This document shows, in pieces, positions 8,530 through 18,021 of a stretch of DNA of 64,000 nucleotides. The notes beneath the pieces are model-generated. The model saw only the letters and a program-made list of their open reading frames with translations. It searched no databases and had not been told where the DNA came from. The stretch's first letter is position 1. Each line of letters opens with the position of its first letter. The translations under genes and the position numbers were made by a program. The stretch is from Bacteroidales bacterium. GTDB taxonomy: Bacteria; Bacteroidota; Bacteroidia; Bacteroidales; UBA932. The stretch spans positions 124,001 to 188,000 of the forward strand of contig JAFRSW010000019.1 in the NCBI GenBank assembly GCA_017427385.1, in the 5' to 3' direction.

Positions 8530-10743
8530 TTACTTGGTCACGATCTTTATGTTGTCAAGATACCATCGGTTCTGGCCGCGGGTATTACTCACATAAGGAT
8601 CGGAATTGGTAGGACGCAGGGTAATCCTGGTTTCGGCCGTTGCGCCATTGATGGTTACCGAGGCGTGCTGCCACTCAAGTTTGGTCTGATCCTCTGCGGT
8701 AGGCTGGGCGGAAGTGAGCTCGGTGCTCTCTCCACCGGACACGGCTGCGGTAAGTGTCATGATATCCGGCTTTGAGCCGCCGGTCATGCACCAGCACCAG
8801 TCGAAGGTGAGTTCCACGTTGGCTGCTGAAGTAAGAGCCGTGAGCGCGGGAAGGATAAGACCGGAGCTGTAGTCGGATTTACCGAACTTAAGATAGTTCT
8901 TCTGCAGATAGAGGGTACGGCCGTTGCCGCTGTCGGGCTCGGCTGTGCTCCACTCCAGGCCCTTACCACCCCAAATGAAGCCGTAGCCCTTGGTCTGAAG
9001 GTCGGCCAGGATGGGCTGAAGCGCTGCGGTAGTAAAGATGTTCGGCGAGGAACCAACGGAGTTGTTAGTAACATCGTCGGGAGCATTTGCTGCCGTGGCG
9101 TAAGGCTCGAGCCACTCGAAATCCTCTTCAAAGACAATGGTTCCGGCAGGAATTCCGCCACCACCGCCTTCAGGGGCGTTGGTGACTTCAAATACAGGAC
9201 CGGCATCTTCGCCATCGTCACCATTATCGGCAATACGGCAGGTGCCTCCGTTCGGGGCTGCGAGGGGACCCTTGTCATTTGCCTGGGCGTTGGCGACGCA
9301 GCGCATCCTGAACTTGGGTTCGCGGCAAGGAGCTGCGAGAGTCCAGTTGCACTCGACGGCCACATTGGCTGTAGGCTCGATGAAGTTGTAACTTGCATTT
9401 GCGCCAGATTCGGTCTCGGTCGAAATAGGATACTCATCGGCAGGCTTCCAGTCTTTTCCGTCGAAGTACTCGAGCATCCAGTATCTCTGTCCGGTAGCGG
9501 AAACGCGGGTGAGGAACTTGATGTGCAGATTGGTTCCTGCAGGATATTCGTAGTTGTCGGTAGCGGAGAACTGCCAGTAATCGCCGGGCCATGCGCCGGT
9601 TACGTAAGGATGTCCGGTGCCGCCGATTATACGGGATGCCTTGTTAGCGGTGTCGATGCCTGTCTTGTCGATCTGCCAGTACTCGATCTTACCGTTGCCC
9701 TCTACATTGGAAGGAACATAAAGCCCGCCGAAGCCTTCAGTGGCATCGGGTTTGCCGGCGGTGCCGCCGAAGAATTCCTGATATGCAGTCATGGTGGTAG
9801 CTGTGAAGCGCCACTTGGCATAGAGGAGTTTATCCGGTCTGGGCACTACCGCAGGACCATTGTCCTTTACGGCGGTAGTCAGGATTCCGAACATCTTGGC
9901 TCCGAGCAGTCCACTGATGTAGCCGGTCAGGTCTACCTTGTTGCCGTTGAGGCCGGAGATGCTCAGTTCTGCAGGGCAGTCGACCTGTTTGACGGAGTAT
10001 TCCACTTCGTCGACGGTAACCAGCAGGTTGCCACCGGAGACCACACCGGAGACGGTCACATAATCCGTGGCAGAAGCCGTGTACGTGGCAATGACTTCAT
10101 TCAGGTTGATGGGAGTAGGATAAGTGTAGGTGCCGGAAGACTTGATGGTGACTTCATCGGCGGGAGAGCCCTTGACAGCCTTGACTGAAACCACGTCTCC
10201 AACTTTCACACTCTCGGTGGACTGGATGTAGACATTGGTGGTTCCGCTGTTCACTACAAAGCCTTTGGAAGTTACTGCCACAACAGTGGCTTCATCGAGG
10301 ATGAATGCCTTTCCGTCTGCAAGCTCGGCGACTTTATCGAGAGTCATATGCTGTGCATTGCGGTAGGCATCGCCTTCCTGGTTCACGAAGATGAGCAGGC
10401 GGCTGGCAAGGGTGTTTCCGGACACGATGAGCGTGTCCTTGCGGGGCTCGAGCATGCCCTGGGAATCGGTATTGTTCGCTGCCGTGACCGTTACGGTCGT
10501 TACACCGTTGCCGGTGCTGGGATCGACGGTGATCCAATCAGGGGCGGTGGTGTGCCAGTCGCCGTCTGAATATACGGTTACCGTCTGCGCCGCAGGGTTG
10601 CTGGCAGAGAAGTTCATCAATGTCACATCGCCCAGCACGGCCTTGGCAACGCTGGAAGTAGGCTCCTGCTCACAGGAGACCATGGCGCTTCCAAGCACGG
10701 CCGCAATGGCGGCGATTCTTATTATGCTATATAATCTTTTCAT
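8530..10743 (-). CDS. Surface lipoprotein with BACON and OB-like domains (SusE-position protein)
   Basis: A 737-residue lipoprotein (lipobox GSAMVSC, Cys about residue 24) encoded directly after susD, where PULs carry surface glycan-binding proteins. A BACON domain lies at about 45-125 (FSASNPAAQTVTVYSDGDWHTTAPDWITVDPSTG). Two OB-like beta-barrel segments follow at about 130-300 (AFILDEATVVAVTSKGFVVNSG and DYVTVSGVVSGGNLLVTVDE). The C-terminal part has two jelly-roll-like modules, the last beginning IVFEEDFEWLEPY and ending NRWYLDNIKIV. A glycine run (GGGGG, about residue 535) separates them. No catalytic motif is evident. By position and domains it probably binds the substrate at the cell surface; this is inference. 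Confidence 0.75.
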   Translation of the reverse strand: MKRLYSIIRIAAIAAVLGSAMVSCEQEPTSSVAKAVLGDVTLMNFSASNPAAQTVTVYSDGDWHTTAPDWITVDPSTGNGVTTVTVTAANNTDSQGMLEPRKDTLIVSGNTLASRLLIFVNQEGDAYRNAQHMTLDKVAELADGKAFILDEATVVAVTSKGFVVNSGTTNVYIQSTESVKVGDVVSVKAVKGSPADEVTIKSSGTYTYPTPINLNEVIATYTASATDYVTVSGVVSGGNLLVTVDEVEYSVKQVDCPAELSISGLNGNKVDLTGYISGLLGAKMFGILTTAVKDNGPAVVPRPDKLLYAKWRFTATTMTAYQEFFGGTAGKPDATEGFGGLYVPSNVEGNGKIEYWQIDKTGIDTANKASRIIGGTGHPYVTGAWPGDYWQFSATDNYEYPAGTNLHIKFLTRVSATGQRYWMLEYFDGKDWKPADEYPISTETESGANASYNFIEPTANVAVECNWTLAAPCREPKFRMRCVANAQANDKGPLAAPNGGTCRIADNGDDGEDAGPVFEVTNAPEGGGGGIPAGTIVFEEDFEWLEPYATAANAPDDVTNNSVGSSPNIFTTAALQPILADLQTKGYGFIWGGKGLEWSTAEPDSGNGRTLYLQKNYLKFGKSDYSSGLILPALTALTSAANVELTFDWCWCMTGGSKPDIMTLTAAVSGGESTELTSAQPTAEDQTKLEWQHASVTINGATAETRITLRPTNSDPYVSNTRGQNRWYLDNIKIVTK

Positions 10744-10749
10744 AATCTG

Positions 10750-12600
10750 CTACCAGTTAGGATTCTGTTTGAGATTTGTGTTGAGCTGGAGATCCTTCTC
10801 GTTCAGAGGATAGAAGTAGTGCTTGCTCTCATCGAAGGAGTGAGGAACGGTGCGGAGTATGTCACGCACACCTGCGGTGGCATCGTTACCCGTGTTGGGA
10901 TCCACCAGATAGAACATCTCGTCGGTTGCGGTTTCGTTCGCAACGGAGGGATCATGTATCTGGTAACGGACGCCGGTCGCGGCGGATGTGCCTACATAGA
11001 AGGTGTACTTGCTGTCGTCGCCGAAATCATAGGCGCCGGGTCCGGGGATATACATGCCCCAGTAAGGCTGATTAAGGCAATATCCGGCCTTCCAGCGGAT
11101 CAGGTCGAAGTAGCGGCCGTAACCTTCCTGGAAGAGCTCGATGGCACGCTCGCGGCGGATTTCGAGTATGACACCCTTGTTGGAACCGGTGACGTTGGTA
11201 TATCCGAACTGTGCGGATCCCAGATAGCTGTTGTCCGGGTTCGCATTGGCTGCATCCTTGTTCAGGTCGGGCATGCCGACGCGCTTGCGGATGAGGTTGA
11301 CGGAGATATCCAGGTCGTCCTGGGTGAGGGTTCCGAGTTCGGCCTTCGCCTCTGCGTAGTTGAGTAGTGCTTCTGCATAGCGGAATACCGGCATGTCGTT
11401 GAAGCAGTTGTCCGTGGAATACGGCTTGGTGTCGTATGCTGGGATGTACTTGATAGTCTGATAGCCGGACTGGCAGTAGGCGAATTCGGGGCCGTCCTTG
11501 CTGGTGCCGGGCTTCTTCCAACTGTAGCCGGGAGTGCGTATGGTCTGTGCAAGACGGGGATCGCGGCCTGCCACCTCATCGGCGAAGGCCATTACGTTCC
11601 AGCCGGGCTTGTCGGTGAAACGGGTTCCGTCGGCCATAAGGTACATATCTACCATTTTCTTGGTCATGCCGTAGCGGGCAGAGGTCTGGTTGGTGATGTC
11701 ACGCCCAAGGTCATGCTTGATCTTCAGGTCGCGGTCGAAGTTGATTGCAAGGATTATCTCATCAGTGTTGGCATTGTCCGAGTTGAACAGTGTGAGATAG
11801 TCGCTGTTGGGCTTTCCGGTGGAGAAGAGTTTGTATGCCTTGGAATCTATCAACTGCTTTGCGGCATCGGCTGCCAGGCCGAGATAATAGTCTGCATCAT
11901 GGGTGCTTCCGTCGGCTGCAGTATAGGAATTATCGAACGGCGCAGGGGAGCTGTGGTACTTGCGGAAGGTTCCTTCGAAGAGGCAGAACTGAGCCTTCAG
12001 GAACATGGCGGTGTACTTGTTCACCCTGTATGCGGTCTGCGGTGCCTTGGCCTTGCCGGGCAGGTCTTCGATTGCGCAGTCGATATCCTCTATGATGTGC
12101 TTCAGCACCTCCTCGCGGGTGTCGCGCGGAGCATAGAGGTCTTCGTCATCAGAACCGATTTCATGGTCAATCCACGGAACGTCGCCGAACTTGCGTATCA
12201 TGTCGGCATAGTAGTATGCGCGCCAGAACCTCGTAAGTGCGGTGTATTCCTTCACTGCCGCTGCATCGTCGCAATGGTCGATATTGGCAAGCAGGGTATT
12301 CATCTTGCGGAGGTTGGTGAAGGACCATCCGCCGCCGGATGTGGGAACGGTGCGGTCGGCACCGCCACGGATGAGGTTCGAAGGATTCATCTTCACGAAT
12401 ACGTCGCTTTCGACTGCGAAAGGCTCTTTATCGAGAAGGTTGTTGTAGAAGGTATTGGAGAAGAGCTGAAGGTCTTCTGCCCTTGTGAAATATGCATCCG
12501 GGGTCAGCTGAGACTCTGGAGTGAGCGACAGCACGTCTTCGAGATTGCAGGAAACAACTGCGAAAGATGCAAGAATAAGGGATATTATAGTCTTTTTCAT
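10750..12600 (-). CDS. SusD/RagB-family outer-membrane lipoprotein
   Basis: The substrate-capturing partner of SusC. The 616-residue protein has a lipobox ending SFAVVSC (Cys about residue 19), the SusD N-terminal block (LTPDAYFTRAEDLQLFSNTFYNNLLD), TPR-like helices and the typical C-terminal motif region (RRERAIELFQEGYGRYFDLIRWKAG). It begins 14 bp downstream of the SusC gene and is followed 6 bp later by the BACON lipoprotein, as in most PULs. Sequence does not reveal the ligand. It is encoded with phosphoesterases rather than glycoside hydrolases, so its ligand may not be an ordinary neutral polysaccharide. Confidence 0.93.
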   Translation of the reverse strand: MKKTIISLILASFAVVSCNLEDVLSLTPESQLTPDAYFTRAEDLQLFSNTFYNNLLDKEPFAVESDVFVKMNPSNLIRGGADRTVPTSGGGWSFTNLRKMNTLLANIDHCDDAAAVKEYTALTRFWRAYYYADMIRKFGDVPWIDHEIGSDDEDLYAPRDTREEVLKHIIEDIDCAIEDLPGKAKAPQTAYRVNKYTAMFLKAQFCLFEGTFRKYHSSPAPFDNSYTAADGSTHDADYYLGLAADAAKQLIDSKAYKLFSTGKPNSDYLTLFNSDNANTDEIILAINFDRDLKIKHDLGRDITNQTSARYGMTKKMVDMYLMADGTRFTDKPGWNVMAFADEVAGRDPRLAQTIRTPGYSWKKPGTSKDGPEFAYCQSGYQTIKYIPAYDTKPYSTDNCFNDMPVFRYAEALLNYAEAKAELGTLTQDDLDISVNLIRKRVGMPDLNKDAANANPDNSYLGSAQFGYTNVTGSNKGVILEIRRERAIELFQEGYGRYFDLIRWKAGYCLNQPYWGMYIPGPGAYDFGDDSKYTFYVGTSAATGVRYQIHDPSVANETATDEMFYLVDPNTGNDATAGVRDILRTVPHSFDESKHYFYPLNEKDLQLNTNLKQNPNW

Positions 12601-12614
12601 AATCGTAGCCTCCT

Positions 12615-15600
12615 TTAGAATGTGATGTCGATACCGAACATGAAAGTCTTCTGCCAGGGGTAGGAAGTATTGTTCAGGTCATCCACAGGGTCGCCTCCGC
12701 GGTCGAAGCAGCTTTCGGGATCCAGATGGGTGGTGTACTTCTTGATGGGAGACCAGTATGCCAGATTCTCGCCGGAGAAGTAAACTCTCACCTGCTCGAG
12801 ACCAACATGGGAGATGAGTTTCTTGGGAAGCTCATAACCCACTGTGAGGTTCTTGAAACGGAGATATCTGATGTTCTGGATGTAGCGGTCGTTCACGCGG
12901 CCGAGTTCGCCGCCGCCGTTGGATGCGACGTTGGAACGGGGCCTCGGGAAGTAAGCGTCAGGGTTATCCTCGCTCCAGCAGTTGCTCAGGAAGTTCTTGT
13001 CCAGGAAGGTGGGATAACCGAGGCTGAACGGGCCCCAGAAGTCGAAGTTGTAGCGGGAAGGATACCAGTAGTGGGTGCCGGTGCCTTCGAAGAACACGCT
13101 CACATCGAAGCCGTTCCAGGAGAAGCCGGTCTGGAATCCGTAATGGAGGCGGGGCAGTCCGTTACCGAGATAGATCTTGTCCCCGTGCTCTTCAAGAGTG
13201 TTTGCACCGATGCCGATTACACCGTCACCGTCGAGGTCGGCATATTTGAGGTCACCGGCCTTCCATCCGCCGTTGAGGTTGGCGTTGCAGTAAGACTGGT
13301 CAACCTGACTGGTGTAGGCTGCGGCCTCTGCGTCGGAAGCGAAGAGACCATCAATATGGAAGCCCCAGATTTCGCCGAGCTCCATACCCTCATAGTAATT
13401 GGAAAGGAGCTTGGTTTCGTTCTTGAACTTAGTGATGGTGGAGCGGAACTCGCTGAGAGTGCCCTTCAGGAAGTACTGAAGGTCTTTTCCTCCAAGCTTG
13501 AAGGAATCCCTCCAGCTCAGCGAAAGCTCATATCCCTTGGTGCGGAGGTCTGCAGCATTCATCTGGGGAACGCCTGCGCCATACACCGAAGGAAGGTCCA
13601 TACCATCGGTGAGCATTCCGTCGGTGTCGCGGATGTAGGCCTCGCCGGTGAATTCGAGTTTGTTGCCCAGCAGGGCGAGGTCGAGACCGAGGTTGGTCTG
13701 TTTGGAGACTTCCCAGGTCTTGTTGGATGCCACGGGATCGTCGAGGTTGGTGTAGCGTGCCATCACGGGATCACCGAAGCTATAGCCTGCGAAGGTCTTG
13801 AAGTTCACCAGACGGATGTAGGAGAAGTTGCCCACATTCTGGTTACCAAGAGTACCGTAAGATGCACGAAGCTTGAGGTTATTGATGTAAGGCTTGAGGG
13901 ACTCGAAGAAAGGCTCCTCACTCACGCGCCAGCCGGCGGATGCGGACGGGAAGAATCCGAACTGATGTCCGCGGGCAAAACGGGAGGAACCGTCATAACG
14001 GGCAGATGCCTCGAAGAGATAGCGCCCCTTGTAGTCGTAGTTCACGCGGCCGAAGAAACCTGCCACCCTCCATGCGGACTGGTTTCCTCCTACTTCGGGG
14101 GTACGGGTCTCGGTGGAGATGAGGGCGAGGTCGGAGAGTTCGGCGGTGATGAGGTCATAACCCTTTGCGTAAACTCTCTTATAGTGGTAGTCGTCGTAGT
14201 TGAAACCGCCCATTACCTTGAGGTTGTGTGCATCTGCGAAAGTGTTCTCGTAGGTGGCATAGGCGTTCCAGGTCTGGCGTACATATTCCTGTACGGATTC
14301 CGTCATGTAGTTGTCGAATGCGCCTGCATTGTTGTATTCCACGATCTCACCTGCATACTGGGAATAGGTAATCAGGTTCCTGCGGTGGGTGTCATGGTTG
14401 TTGTAGGTGCGGTAGCTGTAGTTCGCCTTGAGGGTGAGACCCTTGAAGGGAGTGATGGTAAGTTCCGTGGTGTTGGCGAGGTCTGTGCGCTTCTCCACGT
14501 TGAGGTTGCCGCTCTGGTATGCCCAGTGACGTCCGTTACATACGCGGTAGCCGAGGGCGTCCACGAAATAGAGGAAAGTGCCGTCGGGGTTGGTCAGAGG
14601 GAAGCACGCGGGAGCGTGACGGTCGCCGTACGCGAAGGAATCCTGAATGTCGGCGAGGCCGGGGAAGTCGTATGTGCCGACGAAGAAGTTGGTGTTGTTG
14701 CTGATGCGTGCGTACTTGTTGATGCGTGCATCGAACTTCGCGCGGAGGTTGTACTTCTCATACACGTCCGGGCGAACCTTCACCATACCCTGCTGGCGGT
14801 CGTACTGGCCGGAGAGATAGTACTTGACGGCCTTGTTTCCGCCGCTCACGCTCACGCTGTGGTTCTGGGTGGGATGAACGTCGTTGTAGAGTTCGTGCCA
14901 CCAGTCGGTGTTGGCGTAGTACTTATAGTGCACGCGGCCCTGGGAGTCGGGAGCGGTGGTGACGACCCACGGACGCTCGGGATTCTCGGTCTTGTCGTTC
15001 ACGCGGGCGAGGAGTTCCATCATGTCCTGCTGGGTGTAGTTCACATAGTTGGAACCCTTGCTCTCGTACCAGAACTTGTTGATGGTGTAGACGGACCAGT
15101 AGCCCCTGGTTTCCCATTCGGTGGAGGTGGTAGGCATTTCAACGCCCCAGCGGCCGTTGTAGCGGACCGTGGCCTTGTCTTTATCTACCGAACCTTCCTT
15201 GGTGGTCACCAGGATGACGCCATAGGCTGCACGGGCGCCGTAAACGGCTGCTGAGGATGCATCCTTGATGACGGAGATGGAGGCCACGTCCTGAGGGTTG
15301 ATGCGGTTGATGCTGCCTTCGATGCCGTCGATGAGCACGAGGGGATCACCACCGTTGATGGAGGTGTAACCGCGGATGTTCAGCGAGCCGGTGGAACCGG
15401 GGTTACCGCTGGATGTGGAAATGTTGAGTCCGGGCACGGAACCCTGGAGCATGGTTGTCAGGTTGTGCGCACTGCGGTTTTCGAGCGCTTTGCTCTCCAC
15501 CTGGGTGATTGCACCGGTCAGGTTGACCTTCTTCTGAACACCGTAACCCACGACGACGGTCTCTTCGAGAGTCATCGCATCGTCTTCCAGAGTCACGTTG

Positions 15601-15875
15601 ACTGTTCCCTGGCTTGCGGGTACGTTGACCGTTTTGGTCTGGTAGCCGAGGCTCGAGAACTCCAAGACGGCATTTCCCTCCGGAATCCTGATGGAATAGG
15701 ATCCGTCGTTGCCGGTCATTGTGCCGTTTGTGGTCCCCTGGAGAATGACGGCAACACCGGGCACAGGCTGTGCTGCGGCATCGGTCACCTTTCCCTGGAC
15801 CGTGCGGTTCTGTGCATTCAGGCTGAAGCCCAAAAGCATCAGTGCCGCCACGGCTAGAATCTTGTGTAATCTCAT
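12615..15875 (-). CDS. SusC/RagA-family TonB-dependent outer-membrane transporter
   Basis: A TonB-dependent channel that imports oligomers delivered by SusD. The signal peptide is followed by a CarboxypepD_reg-like domain (VQGKVTDAAAQPVPGVAVILQGTTNG, about 25-100) and a TonB-box region (EETVVVGYGVQKKVNLTGAI). The plug domain carries the SusC motif block (SLNIRGYTSINGGDPLVLIDGIEGSINRINP...ISVIKDASSAAVYG), and the beta-barrel ends in an aromatic residue (FMFGIDITF). Length is 1086 residues, normal for the family. It is second in the operon, 29 bp after the phosphoesterase lipoprotein, with no separate -7 box visible in that gap, so it is probably read from the promoter at 17943-17950. Confidence 0.95.
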   Translation of the reverse strand: MRLHKILAVAALMLLGFSLNAQNRTVQGKVTDAAAQPVPGVAVILQGTTNGTMTGNDGSYSIRIPEGNAVLEFSSLGYQTKTVNVPASQGTVNVTLEDDAMTLEETVVVGYGVQKKVNLTGAITQVESKALENRSAHNLTTMLQGSVPGLNISTSSGNPGSTGSLNIRGYTSINGGDPLVLIDGIEGSINRINPQDVASISVIKDASSAAVYGARAAYGVILVTTKEGSVDKDKATVRYNGRWGVEMPTTSTEWETRGYWSVYTINKFWYESKGSNYVNYTQQDMMELLARVNDKTENPERPWVVTTAPDSQGRVHYKYYANTDWWHELYNDVHPTQNHSVSVSGGNKAVKYYLSGQYDRQQGMVKVRPDVYEKYNLRAKFDARINKYARISNNTNFFVGTYDFPGLADIQDSFAYGDRHAPACFPLTNPDGTFLYFVDALGYRVCNGRHWAYQSGNLNVEKRTDLANTTELTITPFKGLTLKANYSYRTYNNHDTHRRNLITYSQYAGEIVEYNNAGAFDNYMTESVQEYVRQTWNAYATYENTFADAHNLKVMGGFNYDDYHYKRVYAKGYDLITAELSDLALISTETRTPEVGGNQSAWRVAGFFGRVNYDYKGRYLFEASARYDGSSRFARGHQFGFFPSASAGWRVSEEPFFESLKPYINNLKLRASYGTLGNQNVGNFSYIRLVNFKTFAGYSFGDPVMARYTNLDDPVASNKTWEVSKQTNLGLDLALLGNKLEFTGEAYIRDTDGMLTDGMDLPSVYGAGVPQMNAADLRTKGYELSLSWRDSFKLGGKDLQYFLKGTLSEFRSTITKFKNETKLLSNYYEGMELGEIWGFHIDGLFASDAEAAAYTSQVDQSYCNANLNGGWKAGDLKYADLDGDGVIGIGANTLEEHGDKIYLGNGLPRLHYGFQTGFSWNGFDVSVFFEGTGTHYWYPSRYNFDFWGPFSLGYPTFLDKNFLSNCWSEDNPDAYFPRPRSNVASNGGGELGRVNDRYIQNIRYLRFKNLTVGYELPKKLISHVGLEQVRVYFSGENLAYWSPIKKYTTHLDPESCFDRGGDPVDDLNNTSYPWQKTFMFGIDITF

Positions 15876-15904
15876 AATGTTTTAAAGGTTAATAGTTGAA
15901 TTGA

Positions 15905-17908
15905 TTATTTGTTTTTGTAATCGTTTACAGTGAATGCCTTGGGGCGCGTCATGGTTTCCGTGTAGGTCTTGCCGTTGGCGTCGGTGACCGAAATGACAAC
16001 GGTGGAGCTTGCACTGCTTGCGGTTGCAGTGAAGTAGTGGCTCCAAAGTCCGGTGGGGAAGGAAACGGATGTGGATGAGGCGCAGCGGGGGAAGGTATAG
16101 GCCATCGCGTGGAGCGGGTCGTAGGTGTATGCCTTGGTGAGAGTCAGTTCCTTGCCGTTCTCGGTGATGCTGACCTTCCAGTCGGGATCCCAGTTCCATA
16201 CGTTGAGGAGTATGGAGTTTGCGGGAAGATTGTTGACCGCATTGATGATAGGATTCGTGTACTTGGTGTTTTCGCTCTTGACACTTGCGGCAGCTGTCGT
16301 ATACGTATCCTTGACTTTGTTGACGTCGTAGGCGCGGAACTGATAGTTGGCATCGTGGCCTGCAGCCTGGAAATACTGCTTGAAGTTCTTTCCGGTGAAC
16401 TGCCATACGGCGAAACCTCCCGGAGTGCCGTCCTGCGAGACGTGGATGCCGGACGTGATTTTGCCCGTCCACCACCAGCATGCGCAGATGGCGCCCTCGT
16501 TGTGCTCGGAGAACTTGTCGTTGTGCTTGCGATGGAAGAGGTTGTGGGTGTGGCCGCTGAGGAAGTTGACGTTATAATCCTTTACGGTTGAAATGAACGC
16601 CGCCATGTTGGCTTCGCCGGCGGAATTGGCGCCGTTCATATACTTGTCGTTGAAGGAGGTGGCGCCGTTAGGCCTGGATACGGGGGCGTGGGATGTGATG
16701 AAAACCGGCGTGCTCTTGTCTACATAGGAAAGATCCTTCACAAGCCACTGCATCTGCTCCGCGGTGTAATCCAGCACATACTCGCCGCGGTGGTCGGTGC
16801 CTGTGGTGCTGCCGCTGCTGTTCAGAGTGTTGGCTTCCACGTTGTTATAGTCGATGTTGTCCATCACCACGAAGTGGATCTGGCCTAGATTGAAGGAATA
16901 GAAAGTGGGGGCGATATCCCGCGTGTAACGGAAAGACTTGTCGAAATCTCCCACCTGGGTCATATCGTTGTCGTGGTTGCCCATGGTGTGGAAAAAGGTT
17001 ACATCCTTGAAGTTGGTGTTGACGGTCTGGAGGTACTGGGGGAACTCATACTTGTTGCTATACCAGTAATTGTCCCAGGTCATGTCGCCAAGAGTCATTA
17101 CATATGTTTTGCCTCCGGTGGCAGCGATAGAGGAGTTGAGCGTCCTGGCAACATCGCCGAACTGGGAGACGTCGTTGTTGCGGTTCGCAAGATGCATGTC
17201 TCCGCATACAAAAAGGGTGAAGTTGTCGTTGTCTACCTTGATGAGTTCGAAGTCCTTGCGTTCGGCCACGTTCGCTCCCTGGGTAAGGATCTGGTGGAAC
17301 TTGGGCAGGATGCCGTCGTTGGGCACTTCGTATCCGGAGGGGATGACCACGAACACGTACTGCCACTTTTTCTGGGACTTGAGCTGATAGATGCCCTTGG
17401 CGTCGGTCTTTACGATTTCTGCGCCGTCCGATACAAGCACGTCCGGCACTCCCTTGCCATCGCAGGTTACTATCCCATACACGGTTACGCCCTCTCCCGG
17501 CTCGACGTTGAGCGAAGCTTTCACCGACAGGTCGAGCATTCCGGCGTAGTAATTGATGCCGGCATTGCGGATGTAAACTTTATATGAGCCGTTGGTAATA
17601 TCGGCCGGGGGTGCGAAAACGAGGTAGGAACCGTCTTTGAGGTCGACAATAGGGCAGTATTTGTCTTCGCCTGCCGCATTCCTGAGCACGACCTGATCTT
17701 CTTTGGTGATGTTGGTGGTGCCGCGAAGCGTGATGGTGATAGTCTGCCCCTCCTCGATTTCGACGGGGGAAGGAACCGAGATGTTTGTCGTGACAATCTT
17801 TACGCTGTTTTCTTCTTCAGGATCTTTTTCACAGGAAGTGACGGCTGCGGCCGAGCAGATCACTGCAAGGAGAAGCGCAACCGAACCGAATCTATTCAGA
17901 AAAGTCAT
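15905..17908 (-). CDS. Calcineurin-like metallophosphoesterase lipoprotein, first gene of the PUL
   Basis: A 667-residue lipoprotein (lipobox AAVTSC, Cys about residue 26). It starts with an Ig/IPT-like domain (about 35-130, VPSPVEIEEGQTITITLRG). Then comes a CarboxypepD-like MetallophosN module (GIVTCDGKGVPDVLVSDG), the metallophosphoesterase core and a MetallophosC domain (LLNVWNWDPDWKVSI). The metal ligands are all present: GDMHL, LGDMTWD, MGNHD, SHAPV and SGHTHN. It is a longer paralogue of the 470-residue enzyme downstream. The lipid anchor suggests it acts on the cell surface or the periplasmic leaflet, so the two enzymes could act in sequence. Having the phosphoesterase ahead of susC is unusual. 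Its promoter and an 18-bp palindrome lie just upstream. Confidence 0.9.
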   Translation of the reverse strand: MTFLNRFGSVALLLAVICSAAAVTSCEKDPEEENSVKIVTTNISVPSPVEIEEGQTITITLRGTTNITKEDQVVLRNAAGEDKYCPIVDLKDGSYLVFAPPADITNGSYKVYIRNAGINYYAGMLDLSVKASLNVEPGEGVTVYGIVTCDGKGVPDVLVSDGAEIVKTDAKGIYQLKSQKKWQYVFVVIPSGYEVPNDGILPKFHQILTQGANVAERKDFELIKVDNDNFTLFVCGDMHLANRNNDVSQFGDVARTLNSSIAATGGKTYVMTLGDMTWDNYWYSNKYEFPQYLQTVNTNFKDVTFFHTMGNHDNDMTQVGDFDKSFRYTRDIAPTFYSFNLGQIHFVVMDNIDYNNVEANTLNSSGSTTGTDHRGEYVLDYTAEQMQWLVKDLSYVDKSTPVFITSHAPVSRPNGATSFNDKYMNGANSAGEANMAAFISTVKDYNVNFLSGHTHNLFHRKHNDKFSEHNEGAICACWWWTGKITSGIHVSQDGTPGGFAVWQFTGKNFKQYFQAAGHDANYQFRAYDVNKVKDTYTTAAASVKSENTKYTNPIINAVNNLPANSILLNVWNWDPDWKVSITENGKELTLTKAYTYDPLHAMAYTFPRCASSTSVSFPTGLWSHYFTATASSASSTVVISVTDANGKTYTETMTRPKAFTVNDYKNK

Positions 17909-17924
17909 AGTGAATGAGTAGTGT

Positions 17925-17942
17925 TATCCATTATAATGGATA
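17925..17942. promoter_or_regulatory. 18-bp perfect palindrome at the PUL transcription start (putative operator)
   Basis: TATCCATTATAATGGATA is a perfect 18-bp inverted repeat. It abuts the minus-strand -7 box at 17943-17950, so it covers the expected transcription start and first nucleotides of the phosphoesterase-PUL mRNA. It ends 45 bp short of the xylB -7 box on the other strand. Position and symmetry suit a dimeric repressor site. No regulator gene is encoded within the window. Confidence 0.6.
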
Positions 17943-17950
17943 CAAATATA
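17943..17950 (-). promoter_or_regulatory. Putative -7 box (TATATTTG) for the phosphoesterase PUL operon
   Basis: On the minus strand the sequence is TATATTTG, a full TAnnTTTG match, 34 nt upstream of the first PUL gene. No good -33 TTTG is seen, which may fit an activator-dependent promoter. Confidence 0.6.
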
Positions 17951-17986
17951 GAAATTTTTTCATTACTTGGTCTGCCATCTTTTTAT

Positions 17987-17994
17987 TATATTTG
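17987..17994 (+). promoter_or_regulatory. Putative xylB promoter (-7 box TATATTTG)
   Basis: TATATTTG precedes the xylB ATG by 27 nt. A TTG at 17967-17969 lies 17 bp upstream of the box, slightly closer than the usual spacing. It is back to back with the PUL promoter on the other strand. Confidence 0.6.
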
Positions 17995-18021
17995 TATGTT
18001 GTACTCAAACCACACGGCACT

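Noticed and set aside
12726-15254. Long plus-strand open frame inside the first SusC gene
   Set aside because: Antisense shadow of SusC caused by high G+C at codon position three; composition is Val/Gly/Glu-rich without domains.
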